Below, piece by piece: positions 22,999-24,826 of a DNA stretch of 24,826 nucleotides. Source of the DNA: a virus; the IMG/VR virus record IMGVR_UViG_3300028864_000097, positions 1 through 24,826 of that record; one strand, written 5' to 3'. How positions within the stretch are numbered: position 1 is the stretch's first letter; every line of letters starts with the position of its first letter. The notes under the pieces were generated by a model. It did not search any database and had not been told where the DNA came from. It was given only the letters and a program-made list of their open reading frames with translations. A program made the position numbers and the translations under genes.

Positions 22999-23337
22999 TT
23001 ATTTTGTATTACCAATTAAAACCCTTGTTGCAATCACAAAATCGCTTGAAACTTTTTCAAGTTTATCGAACAGCTTTCCGTGGTCTTCCCTGTTGTTTTT
23101 TGTATTGTCAAAAACCATTGATTCAAGCTTAGTAAATGATTCTCTATTTCCGTCCTTATGATCTGATACCTCCTTATTGAGAGCTACGTACTTCTCATTT
23201 AGCTTTGCAATCTCAATATTCATATTTAATTCAAATTCAGTCTGCTTTCGTTTTTGATTTTCAAAAAAAGCATAGGCAGCACCAAGGTTTGTAAAAAATG
23301 CTATTAAAATTGCAATCCAATCGTTTATTCCCAACAT
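22999..23337 (-). CDS. Membrane-anchored coiled-coil lysis-module protein
   Basis: 112 residues. An N-terminal hydrophobic helix NDWIAILIAFFTNLGAAYAF (about residues 5-24) anchors a long, charged coiled coil (about 27-100, ESMVFDNTKNNREDHGKLFD) ending VLIGNTK. Anchor plus coiled coil in a lysis cluster resembles XhlA-like and other holin-accessory proteins. A structural role at the membrane is also possible. It lies between the terminator after the holin and the endolysin, whose start follows two bases after its stop. Confidence 0.6.
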   Translation of the reverse strand: MLGINDWIAILIAFFTNLGAAYAFFENQKRKQTEFELNMNIEIAKLNEKYVALNKEVSDHKDGNRESFTKLESMVFDNTKNNREDHGKLFDKLEKVSSDFVIATRVLIGNTK

Positions 23338-23364
23338 AACAATTAATTTGACAAATTAAAAATA

Positions 23365-23386
23365 GCCCGCTATATTTCAAGCGGGC
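23365..23386 (-). terminator. Intrinsic leftward terminator after the holin gene
   Basis: GCCCGC (23365-23370) and GCGGGC (23381-23386) form a 6-bp stem with a 10-nt loop. On the minus strand it is followed by TATTTTTAATTT (23364 leftward). It lies 8 bp after the holin stop and 28 bp before the next gene. The U-tract is interrupted, so read-through is likely and may set the lysis-gene ratio. A T-rich tract on the plus-strand side is weaker. Confidence 0.75.
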
Positions 23387-23393
23387 ACTTATT

Positions 23394-23657
23394 TTATTTT
23401 GCAGCTTCGGCCTTCGCCTTAGTTACGGCATCTGCATCTGTGATAATAATCTGCGATGGAGTTAAAAAGTTTTTAACTAAATACGCAAAAGCTCCACCAA
23501 TAGCAGCTATTGCAATATTTTTCCAATCAAAAGTTAATACCCCGGCACTCAAACTATTTTGAATAATTGGGATAACAGGTGTTAAAACTGCGATGATTAA
23601 CGCTTTCAATAAATCTCTAAAATTTAAAGAAAGAAATGTGCTTGTTACTGTTTTCAT
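23394..23657 (-). CDS. Holin-like membrane protein
   Basis: 87 residues. The sequence LIIAVLTPVIPIIQNSL (about residues 20-36) and IAIAAIGGAFAYLVKNFL (about 48-65) make two membrane spans, with a charged C-terminus KAKAEAAK. The segment SLNFRDLLKALIIAVLTPV resembles a group of Bacteroidetes phage holins that I know. It would form the membrane lesion that releases the endolysin. It is the first gene after the tail fibre-like gene and is followed directly by a hairpin terminator. Confidence 0.7.
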   Translation of the reverse strand: MKTVTSTFLSLNFRDLLKALIIAVLTPVIPIIQNSLSAGVLTFDWKNIAIAAIGGAFAYLVKNFLTPSQIIITDADAVTKAKAEAAK

Positions 23658-23681
23658 TTTGTTTTTATTTAATTGTTAATA

Positions 23682-24826
23682 TTAAAATCCCTCTAAAATA
23701 ATAAATCCATCGCTCCCGGCGCCGGTTATTGTTACTGAAGAGTTACTTATCGATGAAGCGCTTCCTGAAGTTACGGCGGGAGTATACGTAAATGCTGTAT
23801 CAAAAGTATATGTAGCGCTACCACTTAAGGAGCTCGATCTTATTATAACTTTTTTATAAGTATTACCTGTAAACGGCTGATAGCAATATATCGCTCCAGA
23901 TATAGACCCATTGACTACAATGGGGGATTGATCTATATTTACTCTTGTCGAGCTGATTGTTCCGTTTGCAACTATGTAATCTGCCTTTATGTCTGAAACA
24001 GATAAGAAGCCGACTTGATTTTCTTCGGGTTGTTCTGGGTATAATATTGCATATTGATTATCATCCACACTTCCATCGGCTTTTAAAAATTGGGATGATG
24101 TCCCTCCATTCTTTATAAAATTCCCATATATTAATACATCATTATTTACTGTTAGTACATCGTCTGAAATAATTTTTCCTGCTGAATGAATATCCCCCGA
24201 TGCATATACGTTGCCGTTTATCCCTAACTTATTACCCGTTAAATCTGGATCATCAAAAGCATACCCAATATTTATCCTATCGTTAAAGTAAGATTTCCCA
24301 TTAACCGCTAACTTATTATTAGTTATTTCAGTTCCTGTTGTATATCCTATTCCAACGTTTCCACCATTCGGATTTAAACCTATATTTGTATAAGCTACGC
24401 CATCATGTAGAGATTGTATAGATGAAAAATCACCGTTGCTGTTATATTCTAATGATAGATTTTTTTCAGGCACATTACCCCTTAAATAAATATTTGTTCC
24501 ATCACTACTTATCGGACTATCAACCAACACTCCACTACTTTTCATCGGGATATAATTAGTTGATAGATTTGTTGGGGTAATCCCTGTTGTTTGGACGGTT
24601 GATGAAAATGTTGCTGAACCCGTTAAATCTATACTACCACTTTGAGCAGATGATGGACTTAGCAATACCGCCCCTGTAAGAGAAGTTAAATAGCTTCCCG
24701 ATGGTTGTTTATTGTTAAATATGTTAAAATTTGCAGCCGTTAATATTCCATCGGTCGCTGTACTTGCATTAGGGATACTCAATTGTACGCCAGAGCCTAT
24801 AACAGCCCCCGTGCCACCCACTACCG
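23682..24826 (-). CDS. Tail fibre-like structural protein (5' end outside window)
   Basis: The minus-strand frame is open to the right edge; codons before 24821 continue (GTA and onward), so the N-terminus lies outside. The visible 380 or so residues are glycine-, serine- and threonine-rich with repeats of the kind ASTATDGILTAANFNIFNNK and FLKADGSVDDNQYA, marks of Bacteroidetes phage fibre and appendage proteins. Regularly spaced NGNVYASGD and INGNVY-like pieces predict a beta-structured shaft. The end, STVTITGAGSDGFIILEGF-type, is a small beta-knob. It likely contacts the host surface. No S74 peptidase or other enzyme motif is visible. It precedes the holin. Confidence 0.7.
   Translation of the reverse strand, partial: VVGGTGAVIGSGVQLSIPNASTATDGILTAANFNIFNNKQPSGSYLTSLTGAVLLSPSSAQSGSIDLTGSATFSSTVQTTGITPTNLSTNYIPMKSSGVLVDSPISSDGTNIYLRGNVPEKNLSLEYNSNGDFSSIQSLHDGVAYTNIGLNPNGGNVGIGYTTGTEITNNKLAVNGKSYFNDRINIGYAFDDPDLTGNKLGINGNVYASGDIHSAGKIISDDVLTVNNDVLIYGNFIKNGGTSSQFLKADGSVDDNQYAILYPEQPEENQVGFLSVSDIKADYIVANGTISSTRVNIDQSPIVVNGSISGAIYCYQPFTGNTYKKVIIRSSSLSGSATYTFDTAFTYTPAVTSGSASSISNSSVTITGAGSDGFIILEGF

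Noticed and set aside
22998-23015. TTG start giving a longer endolysin
   Set aside because: It overlaps the preceding gene and the ATG at 22997 aligns with the usual beginning of the GH108 domain.

Overview
The window looks like about 25 kb of a tailed phage genome, or an integrated copy, from a Bacteroidetes-type host. The host guess rests on three things. The DNA is AT-rich. Translation starts sit behind A-rich leaders, mostly without Shine-Dalgarno sequences. The promoter-like sites fit the Bacteroidetes consensus, with a -7 box TAnnTTTG and, in the best cases, TTG about 20 bp upstream. The long tape-measure gene suggests a siphovirus-like particle. No integrase, phage repressor or host gene is visible, so virion and prophage cannot be told apart from this window.

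Layout. Bases 1-1551 (minus strand) carry terminase small subunit followed by large subunit, which runs off the left edge. Bases 1552-1923 are an AT-rich divergent control region with direct repeats and outward-facing promoter-like boxes. Bases 1924-14731 (plus strand) are the early and DNA-metabolism region: an HTH protein, a NUMOD4/HNH endonuclease, a DNA methyltransferase, a VirE/D5-like helicase, many small proteins, a pentapeptide-repeat protein, a Rad50-like ATPase, RecT, a metallo-beta-lactamase-fold protein, an SSB-like protein and a MazG-like pyrophosphohydrolase. A bidirectional terminator at 14734-14763 separates this from the minus-strand late region (14747-24826). In transcription order that region holds a tail fibre-like protein (5' end outside the window), holin, a membrane/coiled-coil protein, GH108 endolysin, a spanin candidate, tail-terminator-like, two tail-tip-like and HK97 gp10-like proteins, a 46-aa protein, tape measure, tail tube and a final small protein.

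How it fits together. The helicase, RecT, Rad50-like ATPase, MBL-fold protein and SSB-like protein probably form a replication/recombination module. No lambda-exonuclease or YqaJ-type nuclease was recognised beside RecT. The methyltransferase may mark phage DNA, and the MazG-like enzyme may edit the nucleotide pool. Three plus-strand promoters (near 5.1, 6.8 and 12.65 kb) share a 24-bp upstream element exactly 56 bp before the -7 box, which suggests coordinated control of three early sub-operons. Two small genes are each broken at a poly-A run, and both would be restored by removing one A, so sequencing error, mutation and slippage all remain possible. Five intact small genes, of 27 to 57 codons, were added by hand-translation: 5377-5490, 7302-7385, 12944-13117, 18390-18530, plus the shortened HTH gene at 1924-2076.
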